64,000 bases of DNA from CAZSDU01 sp964429135 (GCA_964429135.1 CAYSAU010000004.1:131914-195913); one strand, 5' to 3'. Numbered from the stretch's first letter, positions 26,438 to 36,679 are shown. Notes: generated from the sequence alone by a model not told the origin. Numbers and translations: made by a program.

Positions 26438-28372
26438 ATGGGAAAAATTATTGGTATTGATCTGGGCACCACGAATTCATGTGTGGCCGTTATGGAAGGG
26501 AATGAACCTGTAGTCATTCCGAACAGCGAGGGAAGAAGGACTACACCCTCTGTTGTAGGTTTTATTGACAACGGAGAGCGTAAGGTTGGCGATCCGGCCA
26601 AACGTCAGGCCATCACCAACCCGACCAATACGGTTTCTTCAATAAAAAGGTTCATGGGGGAAACCTATGATCAGATGGATAAGGAAATCAAAAGAGTACC
26701 TTACAAAGTGGAGCGAGGAGAAAACAATACACCCCGCGTAAGCATCAGTGGGAAATTGTACTCACCTCAGGAAATTTCTGCCATGGTCCTTCAGAAGATG
26801 AAAAAAACAGCGGAAGACTACTTGGGCACTGAGGTAAAGGAAGCTGTCATTACCGTTCCGGCGTATTTCAGCGATTCCCAGCGTCAGGCTACCAAAGAAG
26901 CCGGGGAAATTGCTGGTCTTACCGTGAAAAGGATAATCAATGAACCTACTGCTGCTGCTTTGGCCTATGGGCTTGATAAAAAACATAAAGATATTAAAGT
27001 CGCTGTCTTCGATCTTGGTGGCGGGACATTTGATATTTCCATCCTCGAGCTGGGTGATGGCGTTTTTGAAGTCAAATCAACCAATGGGAATACCCATCTT
27101 GGGGGAGATGATTTTGATCAGATTCTGATAGATTGGCTGGCCGATGAATTCAAGAAAGATGAAGGCCTGGATTTGCGTAAGGATCCCATGGCCCTCCAAC
27201 GGTTGAAAGAGGCTGCAGAAAAAGCCAAAATAGAATTGTCCAGTTCCATGGAAACGGAAATCAACCTTCCTTATATTATGCCGGTTGATGGTGTTCCTAA
27301 ACACCTGGTCAAGAAGCTGACAAGGGCTAAATTTGAGCAACTTATCGACAGCCTGATGCAATCCACCATTCCTCCCTGCCAGCAGGCATTGAAAGATGCA
27401 GGTATGAGCGCATCAGAAGTCAATGAAGTGATCCTCGTCGGAGGTTCCACCAGAATTCCCGCTGTCCAGAAACTGGTCAGGGATTTTTTTGGAAAAGAAC
27501 CTTCCAAAGGTGTCAATCCTGATGAAGTTGTCGCCATAGGCGCAGCCATTCAGGGCGGGGTGCTTACCGGAGAAGTTAAAGATGTTTTATTACTTGATGT
27601 TACTCCGCTGTCTTTGGGCATTGAGACTTTGGGTGGCGTGATGACCCGGCTGATCGAATCCAATACTACCATTCCGACACGTAAATCGGAGGTGTTTTCA
27701 ACGGCTGCCGATAGTCAGACTTCCGTGGAGATTCACGTATTACAGGGAGAACGTCCGATGGCTAACCAGAATAAGAGCATCGGCAGGTTCCATCTGGATG
27801 GTATTCCGCCTGCACCAAGAGGAATTCCTCAAATTGAAGTGACTTTTGACATTGATGCCAATGGCATTCTTCATGTCACGGCAAAAGATAAAGCCACGGG
27901 AAAATCACAGCAGATCAGAATTGAAGCTTCCTCCGGGCTTTCGGAAACAGAAATCAACCGGATGAAAGAAGAAGCTCAACGTAATGCGGATGCCGATAAA
28001 CGAATGAAGGAAGAAGTGGATAAGCTGAATCAAGCTGATTCATTGGTTTTCCAGACAGAAAAGCAACTTAAGGAATTCGGCGATAAATTACCGGCTGATA
28101 AAAAAGCCAATATTGAGAAAGCTGCCGAAGAACTTAAAACTGCCCATAAAAACCATGATCTTCCCGGGATTGATAGGGCTATGGCCAACCTAAACGCCCT
28201 TTGGCAGACCGCCAGCGAAGAAATGTATAAAAACGCTTCTCAGGCCGGACCCCAAGGAGATGCTCAAGCAGGAGGAGGTCAATCTCAAGCCGATACAGAC
28301 GACAGAGGCCCCAAAGGATCTGGAAATGATGAAGTGACAGACGTCGACTTTGAGGAAGTCAAGGATAAATAA
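26438..28372 (+). CDS. dnaK: molecular chaperone DnaK (Hsp70)
   Basis: 644 residues, standard for DnaK. The ATPase domain begins IGIDLGTTNSCVAVMEG; phosphate loops VFDLGGGTFDIS and VGGSTRIPAVQKLV are intact, with linker VLLLDVTPLSLGIET, a substrate-binding domain, and a helical lid ending in an acidic tail (DVDFEEVKDK). It refolds and holds proteins together with DnaJ and GrpE. Neither gene is adjacent, so dnaK is monocistronic here, bounded by its own leader and by the terminator at 28397. Confidence 0.98.
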   Translation: MGKIIGIDLGTTNSCVAVMEGNEPVVIPNSEGRRTTPSVVGFIDNGERKVGDPAKRQAITNPTNTVSSIKRFMGETYDQMDKEIKRVPYKVERGENNTPRVSISGKLYSPQEISAMVLQKMKKTAEDYLGTEVKEAVITVPAYFSDSQRQATKEAGEIAGLTVKRIINEPTAAALAYGLDKKHKDIKVAVFDLGGGTFDISILELGDGVFEVKSTNGNTHLGGDDFDQILIDWLADEFKKDEGLDLRKDPMALQRLKEAAEKAKIELSSSMETEINLPYIMPVDGVPKHLVKKLTRAKFEQLIDSLMQSTIPPCQQALKDAGMSASEVNEVILVGGSTRIPAVQKLVRDFFGKEPSKGVNPDEVVAIGAAIQGGVLTGEVKDVLLLDVTPLSLGIETLGGVMTRLIESNTTIPTRKSEVFSTAADSQTSVEIHVLQGERPMANQNKSIGRFHLDGIPPAPRGIPQIEVTFDIDANGILHVTAKDKATGKSQQIRIEASSGLSETEINRMKEEAQRNADADKRMKEEVDKLNQADSLVFQTEKQLKEFGDKLPADKKANIEKAAEELKTAHKNHDLPGIDRAMANLNALWQTASEEMYKNASQAGPQGDAQAGGGQSQADTDDRGPKGSGNDEVTDVDFEEVKDK

Positions 28373-28396
28373 ACTAATTTTTTCGGTTTCTATATA

Positions 28397-28428
28397 CGGG
28401 GATGGGTTAAAAACCCATCCCCGTTTTT
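28397..28428 (+). terminator. intrinsic terminator after dnaK
   Basis: A perfect 12-bp stem CGGGGATGGGTT / AACCCATCCCCG with an AAA loop is followed by five T residues, 24 nt after the dnaK stop. Confidence 0.92.
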
Positions 28429-28554
28429 ATTAACGGAATGTTAATAAATCGTTGAAGAATTTTCAGGAATTATATGGATATTTGTATTTCTAATAGAATA
28501 CGCTTCGATTATTCTTTTGAATTTTATGATCTGAAAAAAATTAAATACGGTTTT

Positions 28555-31500
28555 ATGAAAAAAATATTAATACTCTTGGTTTTCATCTTTGGATTAAGTT
28601 ATCTGGGATGGCCGCAATTATTATTGGTAGATGACTTTACCGGGTTGACGGTTGGAGCTAATTTAGCCGGACAATCAGGCTGGACAAAAGGTGGAAGTGG
28701 CCCTGATGCAACAATTGGAAATGCAACTGTGCTCACCTATGCCAATTATAATGGAGGAGGCGGGGAAAATGTTATTATGCCAAATCCAACCGTAACCGCA
28801 AGCCGGGTATATAAAGCATTGACATCATCTCCGGCTCCCGGGACCAATACTTTTTATTTTTCTTTTCTCCTGCGGCTTACTGCTACAACTGCTGCTTCAG
28901 GAAATTATTTTATGTCATTAGGTGATCCGGGTACAGGAACCGTTTATTTTGCCAGAATATTTGCTCAGACAAGTGGCGCAGGTTTTAATCTGGGGATAGG
29001 GAAATTAACCAATACGGCTACATACGGAACTACTGTTTTTAACCTGAATCAGACATATCTGGTGGTTGTCAGGTATGATTTTGTGACCGGATCATCCAAC
29101 GATCCCATGTACCTTTATGTTAATCCTGTTCTTACAGCAGAACCATCAACAGCTAGTGCTGAAATTTCGGTTACCTCTGGTAATGACGGGAATCCAACCA
29201 CAGTGGGTAATTTTCACTGGCATAACCGGGGTGTTGCCAACCCTGTCGGGATATTTGATGCAGTAAGGGTGGCTTACGGTGCAAGTAGTGCCGCTGCCTG
29301 GACCAGCCTTGACGCCTATTTACCAAGCGGAACCCCAACGATTACGGTTGCTCCTGCTGCACTTACAGATTTTAATTACCTGGTAGGAGCCGGTCCATCA
29401 TCTTCTCAAACCTATACTCTTTCTGCAGCCAATCTCACTCCTCTTGCCGGGAATATTACAATAACCCCCTCAACAAATTATGAGGTTTCTCTCGATAATA
29501 CTACATTTTTCTCTGTCGCCATTACAAAAAACTATACCGGTGGCACCTTGGCGGCTACCCCAGTATATGTCAGATTGAAAGCAGGATTGGCTCTGGGAAA
29601 TTATAACCTTGAAAACATTGTCAATTCCGGTGGAGGGGCTACCGCCGTTAATGTAGTATGTTCTGGTAGTGTAGTCAAGCCTGAACCTTCCAATCATGTG
29701 ACGGCCTTTGCGGCCGCCACAGGTGTTCCATCATACAGTACCATCAATACAACTTGGAGCGATGCTGCAGGCGGAACATTACCGGATGGCTATCTTGTAA
29801 AAGCCGCCACGGGTGGTTATGCTTCTATTACAGATCCAGTGGACGGAACGCCTGAACCCGATGCTCTGCTGGTGAAAAATATCAACCAGGGGGTTCAGAC
29901 GGCCGCGTTTACAGGTCTGACAGACAACACTCAATACTATTTTAAAATTTTCCCTTATACAAATTCAGGCACTGCCATCAATTACAAAACCTCAGTTACG
30001 GTCCCTCAAGCTACTGCCACTACTACACTCAGCCCTTCCATTACCTATACCTGGATAGGTGCTGATGGTGCAGCCTGGAATGTTGCTGCTAACTGGTCGC
30101 CTGTGCGGACCTCTCCCAATATCAATGACATCCTGATCTTTAGTGGAGGAGGAACCAAAACGGTCACTGCAGTCCCAACCGAAACAGTCGGAAAAATTGT
30201 CTTGTCAGGGAATACAATCATAAACCTTCAAAGCAATGCCGCTTCAGTACTGAGCATTTCCGGAGTGACAGGCGCTGATCTTGATATTCCTGTCGGTTGT
30301 GCCCTGAATCTGAATGCAATTAACGCCATCACTATTTCCCTTTTGACTTCTGCTACTGCCAGCATCAGTGGAAACATGACTTTTTCAGCCACCGCGAATA
30401 CAGCACATCGGCTGACTGCCGCCGATGCCAATGCCATTACTTTTAATTCCGGGGCTAACTTCACGGCAGGATTGTATTTCCAGGGAAATGCCTTTGGTGC
30501 CACCTCGCTTGGTTCCGTGATATTTGCCAGCGGGTCGACTTATAACCACCAGGCAGGAAGCAATCCTTTCGGAGCCAGCCAGCCCAATAGCGTGGTTGTC
30601 TTTCAAACCGGAAGTCTTTACAAAGTTATTGCTAATGCTTCACCTGCTTTTTCGGGAAGGAATTATGCAAATTTTGAGCTTGATGCAAGCAGCGCTTCCA
30701 TTACCACAACCGGAGCCAGCGCGGTGACCATGGATAACTTAACCATCACTAACGGTACCCTGAACTTCAATATGACTGGGACACCGGGACATTCCATCAA
30801 AGGAAATATTTTTGTCGCCAGCGGAGGTACCCTGAATTTCAACCCTGCCTCTGCAGGAACAGTCGCCCTGAATGGTAGTACGGAACAAAGCATTTCCGGA
30901 CCAGGACTCATTACCACGGGAACAAACTCCACTTTCGACATTTCTAATGTTGCTGGAGTTAGTCTTGGAACTTCTATTGCCATGAATGGGAAGCTGAAGC
31001 TTACCTCCGGATTATTGACCCTTGGGTCAAGCGATCTGTTGCTGGGAACAACCTCTGTTATTCTTGGAACCCCTTCTTCAACCAATATGATTGTAGCCAC
31101 CGGCAGCGGACAGCTACAAAAAAAGTTTGCCAGCGGGTTTACAGGGAGCTTTGAATTTCCGGTTGGTGACAATAACCCTCCCGCCGAATATTCCCCCGTG
31201 ACACTGAACTTCATTTCCGGAACTTTTGGAACCGGCAGCTATGCTGGCGTTAACCTGGTTAATGCCAAATATCCAGACGATCCGAATACCGGGAATTATC
31301 TCAATCGTTACTGGGCTGTTACACAAAATGGTATTACCGGATTTAACTGCAATGCTACTTTTCAGTACCTGCCCGAAGATGTTCATGGAACTGAAAGCCA
31401 GATCTATTGTCTCAGGGTTCTTCCATTGCCGTTTACCACCTTTAATATAGCCAATACCACCCTTCATCAATTGTCGGCCAATGGTTTGAATACATTCGGC

Positions 31501-33111
31501 ACTTTTACCGGTTCCCAACCCCAGTTGCCCCAGGTAATCACTTCACCGGTAATAGATGTTACCTATAATTCAGCCACGGCAGGGGGTGATGTCACCAGTG
31601 ATGGGGGATCTTCCATCAATGCACGCGGTGTTTGTTATGCCACCACCCATAATCCATCCCTGACAGGACCCCACACCACAGAAAGCGGTGGAACTGGTGC
31701 ATTCACCAGCAATCTGACCGGTTTGCTACCCCAAACCACCTACTACGTGAGGGCCTATGCTACAAACATGGTCGGTACGACATATGGTGGTGAGGTTTCC
31801 TTTACTACCCTGTGTGAACCTTATCCCCCTGCAATTGATTTTTATGCAGATCATATCAATATTAATGTGGGAGACAGCATTAACTTCTTCGATGCCTCAT
31901 TGTATTGCCCGACATACTGGAAGTGGTCTTTTGTCGGAGGAGAACCTTATGAAAGTTTTGCTCAAAATCCGACCTGGATCCATTATAACTATCCCGGTGT
32001 CTTTACGGTTTGCCTTGATGAAAGCAACAACTATGGCTATTCTTCCATTTGCAAGGAAGCCTATATTACGGTCACGGCACCTCCCGTTCCCTCGGATGCT
32101 AAACTCGTGATTACCGAGATTATGTATAATCCACCTGAATCCGGTGTCGATACCCTTGAATTTATAGAAGTATATAATAATGATGCAGCCCCTTTAAACA
32201 TCAAGGATTTTTATTTCGATAAAGGGGTAGTATATACTTTTCCGGATACAACCCTGCAACCTTATTCCTATCTGATTGTGTCAAAAAGTGCAGCAGCCAT
32301 GTTTAATACTTTTGGTATAAATGTTTTGCAATGGATTGATGGATCGCTCAACAATGGGGGAGAACCGATTGTGATCTATGACAATCAGGGATTTTTAGTG
32401 GATTCTGTTTACTTTGACGATGTTCCGCCCTGGGATACCCTTGCCGATGGCTGGGGACCTTCCCTGGAGCTCTGTGATCCCAATTCAGACAACACCAACC
32501 CGTTGAACTGGAGGGCCGCTATTGAATTTGCTGCCATTAACCCTGCCGGAGATTCAATCTGGGCCACACCCATGACAGGATGCTCCTATCTCCCTTTGGC
32601 AAACTTCGAAGCCAGCGATACTGCCATAACGCAATACCAGTATGTAACATTTACTGATCTGTCATCTTCCGATGCAGTTAACTGGTTCTGGACTTTTGAA
32701 GGAGGAATCCCTGATGCATTTGAAGGGAAATCGCCGCCTCCTGTACAATATCCGTTTATGGGCGCTTTTGATGTAAGCCTGACAGTAGTTAATGTTGTAG
32801 GACAAAACACCCTGCTCAAATCGGAATATATTGAAGTTGGCCCTTCAGGTATTCCTGCTCCTGCCATGGATGAAGGAATACAGATTTATCCAAATCCCGG
32901 AAAAGGTCCTTTTACATTGCAGCTTAACGCTCACCTTGTCCCGTCTGTTGTTACCATTATCAATCAACTGGGAAAAGTAGTTTTTGAAGTTGAAATCAAG
33001 CAACAAACAAATATCATTAATCCGGCAAGACTTACACCGGGAATATATTTCCTAAAGGTTGTGACAGAAAATCCGGGAGTAACCAAATTAAGTAAATTAA
33101 TCATTCATTAA
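28555..33111 (+). CDS. large multidomain T9SS-secreted protein (LTD, FN3, PKD, type A sorting domain)
   Basis: 1518 residues from ATG 28555, where a signal peptide starts (MKKILILLVFIFGLSYLG); the longer frame from 28474 adds 27 non-signal residues. Domains in order: lectin-like/LamG-type beta sandwich (to about 260), an Ig-like unit with TPSTNYEVSLDNTTF, an FN3 domain, a long Thr/Ser/Ala-rich beta-helix-like stretch, another FN3-like unit (ARGVCYATTHNPS), a PKD, a lamin-tail domain (KLVITEIMYNPPESGVDTLE), a second PKD, and a C-terminal T9SS type A sorting domain (IYPNPGKGPFTLQ ... PGIYFLKV). It is exported and anchored or released by T9SS. Function could be adhesion or polymer binding. Confidence 0.87.
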   Translation: MKKILILLVFIFGLSYLGWPQLLLVDDFTGLTVGANLAGQSGWTKGGSGPDATIGNATVLTYANYNGGGGENVIMPNPTVTASRVYKALTSSPAPGTNTFYFSFLLRLTATTAASGNYFMSLGDPGTGTVYFARIFAQTSGAGFNLGIGKLTNTATYGTTVFNLNQTYLVVVRYDFVTGSSNDPMYLYVNPVLTAEPSTASAEISVTSGNDGNPTTVGNFHWHNRGVANPVGIFDAVRVAYGASSAAAWTSLDAYLPSGTPTITVAPAALTDFNYLVGAGPSSSQTYTLSAANLTPLAGNITITPSTNYEVSLDNTTFFSVAITKNYTGGTLAATPVYVRLKAGLALGNYNLENIVNSGGGATAVNVVCSGSVVKPEPSNHVTAFAAATGVPSYSTINTTWSDAAGGTLPDGYLVKAATGGYASITDPVDGTPEPDALLVKNINQGVQTAAFTGLTDNTQYYFKIFPYTNSGTAINYKTSVTVPQATATTTLSPSITYTWIGADGAAWNVAANWSPVRTSPNINDILIFSGGGTKTVTAVPTETVGKIVLSGNTIINLQSNAASVLSISGVTGADLDIPVGCALNLNAINAITISLLTSATASISGNMTFSATANTAHRLTAADANAITFNSGANFTAGLYFQGNAFGATSLGSVIFASGSTYNHQAGSNPFGASQPNSVVVFQTGSLYKVIANASPAFSGRNYANFELDASSASITTTGASAVTMDNLTITNGTLNFNMTGTPGHSIKGNIFVASGGTLNFNPASAGTVALNGSTEQSISGPGLITTGTNSTFDISNVAGVSLGTSIAMNGKLKLTSGLLTLGSSDLLLGTTSVILGTPSSTNMIVATGSGQLQKKFASGFTGSFEFPVGDNNPPAEYSPVTLNFISGTFGTGSYAGVNLVNAKYPDDPNTGNYLNRYWAVTQNGITGFNCNATFQYLPEDVHGTESQIYCLRVLPLPFTTFNIANTTLHQLSANGLNTFGTFTGSQPQLPQVITSPVIDVTYNSATAGGDVTSDGGSSINARGVCYATTHNPSLTGPHTTESGGTGAFTSNLTGLLPQTTYYVRAYATNMVGTTYGGEVSFTTLCEPYPPAIDFYADHININVGDSINFFDASLYCPTYWKWSFVGGEPYESFAQNPTWIHYNYPGVFTVCLDESNNYGYSSICKEAYITVTAPPVPSDAKLVITEIMYNPPESGVDTLEFIEVYNNDAAPLNIKDFYFDKGVVYTFPDTTLQPYSYLIVSKSAAAMFNTFGINVLQWIDGSLNNGGEPIVIYDNQGFLVDSVYFDDVPPWDTLADGWGPSLELCDPNSDNTNPLNWRAAIEFAAINPAGDSIWATPMTGCSYLPLANFEASDTAITQYQYVTFTDLSSSDAVNWFWTFEGGIPDAFEGKSPPPVQYPFMGAFDVSLTVVNVVGQNTLLKSEYIEVGPSGIPAPAMDEGIQIYPNPGKGPFTLQLNAHLVPSVVTIINQLGKVVFEVEIKQQTNIINPARLTPGIYFLKVVTENPGVTKLSKLIIH

Positions 33112-33112
33112 C

Positions 33113-34750
33113 ATGAAAACCATGAAAAAGTTATTATCAGTATTGTTTTTATTGATCCTGCTTTCCTCTTCCGTGACTTTCGGACAGGGACTGGAAAATT
33201 TCAACAATTATGTTGGTACATCTGGCACTTATTCTGACGGCACGTTTACGGGTCAGGATGGATCTGTCTGGTCCTATACTCAGTGCCGTAGTGATAGGGC
33301 CATCGTAGCTCCTTCTCCTTGTTTGGGTAAAAACCGCACCCCTGCAGCCAACGTTTACTCCGGTGCCATTCATAATGGTTGCGGCGTTATCAGTTTTGAT
33401 TATAAACAGGGATTTTCTTCAGCTGTTAATCTGAATATCCTCATCAATGGTCTGGTTGTCGGCAACGTAACAAGTCCAGGGGGAACAGCGGATACCAGTG
33501 TGGTGCATAATTCCGGACCGATCACGGTCAATGTATCCGGTGATTTTGAGATCAGATTTGAACAAGCTAATAATTCTTCCTCCGGACAGGTTACGGTGGA
33601 TAATGTTACCTGGACCTCATACGGAGGTGGCCCCTTGCCTGAACCCACCAACTATCCTACTGCTTTCACTGCAACTCCTTCTCCTTTTACCATTAACCTG
33701 AGCTGGGTAGATGCTATTGGAGACCAAGTGCCGACTGCTTACCTGATCCTGGGCAGCGAGGAAGACAATATTGATCTCCCCATCGACGGAATTCCGGAAC
33801 CCAATGACCCGGATCTGTCTGATGGAACCGGCGCCCTCAATGTTTTACCCGGTGTTCAGTCCTGCCAGTTTACAGGATTACAAAGCAACAAGCAATTTTT
33901 CTTCAAGATCTTCCCCTATACCAATACCGGTACGGCCATCAATTATAAAACAAATGGTGTTCCACCCAGCGCCAATGCCACCACCCCCAATGTTGCCATT
34001 ATCAATTATGAAAATTTCAATTCCGGCACTTTTGGGTCATGGTCTCAAAAAAGTATCCTTGGCGATACCACCTGGTCCATTGATATGACTCATGGTGTCG
34101 GAGGTACTCCCTGTGCAAAAGTCAGTGGCTATTATGGTGGATCATCTCATCAGAATGAAGACTGGCTGATCTCTCCCGCGATGAATTTCAACCAGTACAC
34201 CAATGAAGAGCTCACTTTCCAGACGGCAAAGAATTATACAGGACCGGATTTGGAACCCCTGATATCAAATGATTACAACGGAACAGGCGATCCCAATGAT
34301 TTTACCTGGTCTCCCCTTGCAGGAACGCTTTCAGCCGGAAGCTGGGTATGGACGCCTTCGGGTATCATCAGCGTTGCGGGAACGGCCGGGAGTGCTGTTT
34401 ATATTGCCTTTAAATTCACCAGTACAGATACGGAATCTGCTACCTGGGAAGTGGATGAAATCCTTACCACAGGTATCCGCATTGTCGGTGTTCCGGAAAC
34501 GGAATCAAGTCTGACCAGTTTCAGCATAACACCAAATCCTTCCAATGGACAATTTACTCTTTATTTTAAGGATAATTCCGAAAAAGAAATAAGGATTACT
34601 TCCCTGGTTGGAAAAGAAATCTATGTTGTTAACACCAACCAGATCAATCTTGGAATTAAACTTCCCGATCTTTCTGCAGGGATTTATTTCGTTCAGGTTA
34701 AACAGGCCGGAAATACCAAGGCTGATGTCAAAAAACTTATTGTACGCTAA
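33113..34750 (+). CDS. T9SS type A secreted protein with FN3 and choice-of-anchor J-type domain
   Basis: 545 residues. Signal peptide ends near SVTFGQ. Order: N-terminal beta domain; FN3 domain (FKIFPYTNTGTAINYKTNG), strongly similar to the FN3 of the preceding gene; a jelly-roll-like domain of the choice-of-anchor J/DUF5017 kind (WLISPAMNF, WEVDEI); and a T9SS type A sorting domain (ITPNPSNGQFTLYF ... SAGIYFVQV). It begins 1 nt after the stop of the previous gene, so the two are an operon that ends at the hairpin at 34775. Function unknown, surface-located. Confidence 0.87.
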   Translation: MKTMKKLLSVLFLLILLSSSVTFGQGLENFNNYVGTSGTYSDGTFTGQDGSVWSYTQCRSDRAIVAPSPCLGKNRTPAANVYSGAIHNGCGVISFDYKQGFSSAVNLNILINGLVVGNVTSPGGTADTSVVHNSGPITVNVSGDFEIRFEQANNSSSGQVTVDNVTWTSYGGGPLPEPTNYPTAFTATPSPFTINLSWVDAIGDQVPTAYLILGSEEDNIDLPIDGIPEPNDPDLSDGTGALNVLPGVQSCQFTGLQSNKQFFFKIFPYTNTGTAINYKTNGVPPSANATTPNVAIINYENFNSGTFGSWSQKSILGDTTWSIDMTHGVGGTPCAKVSGYYGGSSHQNEDWLISPAMNFNQYTNEELTFQTAKNYTGPDLEPLISNDYNGTGDPNDFTWSPLAGTLSAGSWVWTPSGIISVAGTAGSAVYIAFKFTSTDTESATWEVDEILTTGIRIVGVPETESSLTSFSITPNPSNGQFTLYFKDNSEKEIRITSLVGKEIYVVNTNQINLGIKLPDLSAGIYFVQVKQAGNTKADVKKLIVR

Positions 34751-34774
34751 AGAGGTATTGCATAAAAAGTAAGA

Positions 34775-34813
34775 CAAGGTTGCCTTATTATAAGGCAACC
34801 TTGGTCTTTTTTT
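34775..34813 (+). terminator. intrinsic terminator overlapping the next gene's start
   Basis: A perfect 13-bp stem CAAGGTTGCCTTA / TAAGGCAACCTTG with a TTA loop is followed by GTC and seven T residues. It should end the two-gene T9SS operon. The start and signal-peptide codons of the 34780 frame lie inside it. Confidence 0.85.
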
Positions 34814-36324
34814 GCTTACTTCCTTACTTTTTTGGTTCATCACAAGAGGTGAAAACGGAAAAGCCTTCCGACCCACCTTTACGCATTGAAATACCGGTCA
34901 AATCAGATAAAGAAACATACCGGCTTACTTCTTGTGATTCAAACGGAGTTATGCTTTTTTTTAAAAGCATTGAATCCATGGAAGAATCCAGGATAAAATG
35001 GTATTTTTCCTTCTATGACCGGAATTTACAAGTTGTCTGGACGAAAACGATTCCGTTGGATGAACACATGGAATACCGCTTTTCGGCATATCACCAGGAC
35101 ACCCTGGTGATGCTGTTTTCCCTGTCAGGAAAGAAAAAAGGGAATGCGGCCGATTATCAAATACTACGAATACTCCTGAATAAATCCGTTTTTATTATCA
35201 ACCAGGGCATGTTGCCTGTTAACTCAGAAGTGGCTTTCTTCAGTCATGCCCATCAACAGGTATGGCTGGGCATAAAATCAAAAGCAATTCCGGATCAATT
35301 GCTACATGTGAACCTTGGAAGCGGTAATCAACACTTATTTCCCCTCGGAGAAGGTAGTCAGATCAGCCTTCGCTGGATGGCTTCCGATACTTCAGGCCAA
35401 TTTATCAGGGCCGTGGTTACCCGTCAGGTCTCAAAAAAGTCCTGGGAGCATTATCTGGTGAACTATGATACTACGGGAAAAATCAGAAATGAAAAACTGA
35501 TTGGGAACATGAGCACGGATCTTAATTTTACAGGATTTCAAGTGTATTCCTCCGGCGATGGAAAAGATATGGTACTGGGAACTTATGGAATAAACAGTGA
35601 AAAGGAATCCTCAGGGTTTTTCTCCAAATTCTTTGCCGCCGGAACTCAGAATATGACGAATTTTTATCATTTTTTGGAACTCCATCATGCAAAGGATTTA
35701 TTAAGTGAAAAAGATATTCTGGGACTTAAAAAGAAAGCCCTGAAAAAAAACCGCAAACCTGGGGAATATCCTCTTGATTTTAATCTTCTTCTCCACACAA
35801 TATTTTTCAGGGAGGGTGAATACATTTTATGCGGAGAGATATTTTCCCCTCAATATCATACAGAAAGTTTTACTGATTTTGATTTTTATGGAAGACCTTA
35901 TTCAAACAGTTATTCAGTCTTTGATGGCTATCGCTTTACCCATGCACTGATTGCCGGGTTTGGTCATGACGGCCAATTAAAATGGGATAATGCGCTGAAT
36001 ATTAGAAATGTAGTTTCTTATGAACTTAGTAGCAAAGTGAATTTTTTCCCGTCCGGGGAAAATATGGTTTTGTGTTACCTTGGTGATGGCAGGATAGGGT
36101 ATAAAATGATCCGCGCAAATGAGGAAGTGGAAAAAACCGAATATATACCGATTGAAATGCTGCATCCCGGGGATAAATTACTGACTGAAACCCGTTCCAG
36201 GATGATCCCCTGGTATGGTTCTTATTTTCTGTGTTCCGGGTATCAGGAAATAAAAAATGTTTCCCTTGACAATAACAACAAAAGATTGGTTTTTTATTAT
36301 ACCAAAATACGTTTTGAGGAGTAG
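34780..36324 (+). CDS. uncharacterised exported protein
   Basis: Up to 514 residues. The N terminus (MPYYKATLVFFCLLPYFFG, cleavage near SSQ) is a plausible signal peptide, but no ATG is available: the candidate starts are TTG at 34780 or TTG at 34801, both within the terminator hairpin. The body is mixed alpha/beta with charged segments such as GLKKKALKKNRKPG and shows no motif I recognise; aromatic-rich strands suggest a beta-propeller-like fold, which is only a guess. Reading through the hairpin would be needed for expression from the upstream operon. The coding frame is long and protein-like, so the gene is real even if its start is unclear. Confidence 0.72.
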   Translation: MPYYKATLVFFCLLPYFFGSSQEVKTEKPSDPPLRIEIPVKSDKETYRLTSCDSNGVMLFFKSIESMEESRIKWYFSFYDRNLQVVWTKTIPLDEHMEYRFSAYHQDTLVMLFSLSGKKKGNAADYQILRILLNKSVFIINQGMLPVNSEVAFFSHAHQQVWLGIKSKAIPDQLLHVNLGSGNQHLFPLGEGSQISLRWMASDTSGQFIRAVVTRQVSKKSWEHYLVNYDTTGKIRNEKLIGNMSTDLNFTGFQVYSSGDGKDMVLGTYGINSEKESSGFFSKFFAAGTQNMTNFYHFLELHHAKDLLSEKDILGLKKKALKKNRKPGEYPLDFNLLLHTIFFREGEYILCGEIFSPQYHTESFTDFDFYGRPYSNSYSVFDGYRFTHALIAGFGHDGQLKWDNALNIRNVVSYELSSKVNFFPSGENMVLCYLGDGRIGYKMIRANEEVEKTEYIPIEMLHPGDKLLTETRSRMIPWYGSYFLCSGYQEIKNVSLDNNNKRLVFYYTKIRFEE

Positions 36325-36338
36325 GTGGAAAAACGCTG

Positions 36339-36659
36339 TCAGGGCTGTTTGACCACAAATAATTTGTTGTCACAGGGTAGAATCATCATGGTGGTATCAA
36401 AATAATACCTCGGTCCTGTGATTTTTATCTGATAAGGGTTGTTGCCTGTCAGATCGAACCTTTGGGTATAATCTTTATTTACGGTAACGGTATTATGGAT
36501 TTGGACCACAGTGACTGATATGGCTGAATCCATCTTGTTTTCCAGCCAAAGTATCCCTTTGCCTCCGCAAGGATCTTCTTCGGTTTTCTTTGAACAGCTT
36601 GCCATGGCGAAAAATATTGCCATCAGGAAAAGGGTGACTGTAATGATATTTTTTTTCAT
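36339..36659 (-). CDS. small lipoprotein
   Basis: 106 residues from ATG 36659. Lipoprotein signal with lipobox MASC (Cys21), then a short polar domain containing CGGKGILWLENKMDSAISV and a second Cys pair. No family recognised. It is convergent with the 34780 gene (14-nt gap) and divergent from the giant PKD gene. It has its own well-formed promoter at 36680-36709. Confidence 0.78.
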   Translation of the reverse strand: MKKNIITVTLFLMAIFFAMASCSKKTEEDPCGGKGILWLENKMDSAISVTVVQIHNTVTVNKDYTQRFDLTGNNPYQIKITGPRYYFDTTMMILPCDNKLFVVKQP

Positions 36660-36679
36660 AAAGAGGGAATTGACCAATG

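Noticed and set aside
28474..28554. Upstream extension of the 28555 T9SS protein
   Set aside because: The 27 extra residues are polar and precede a clean signal peptide beginning at 28555.
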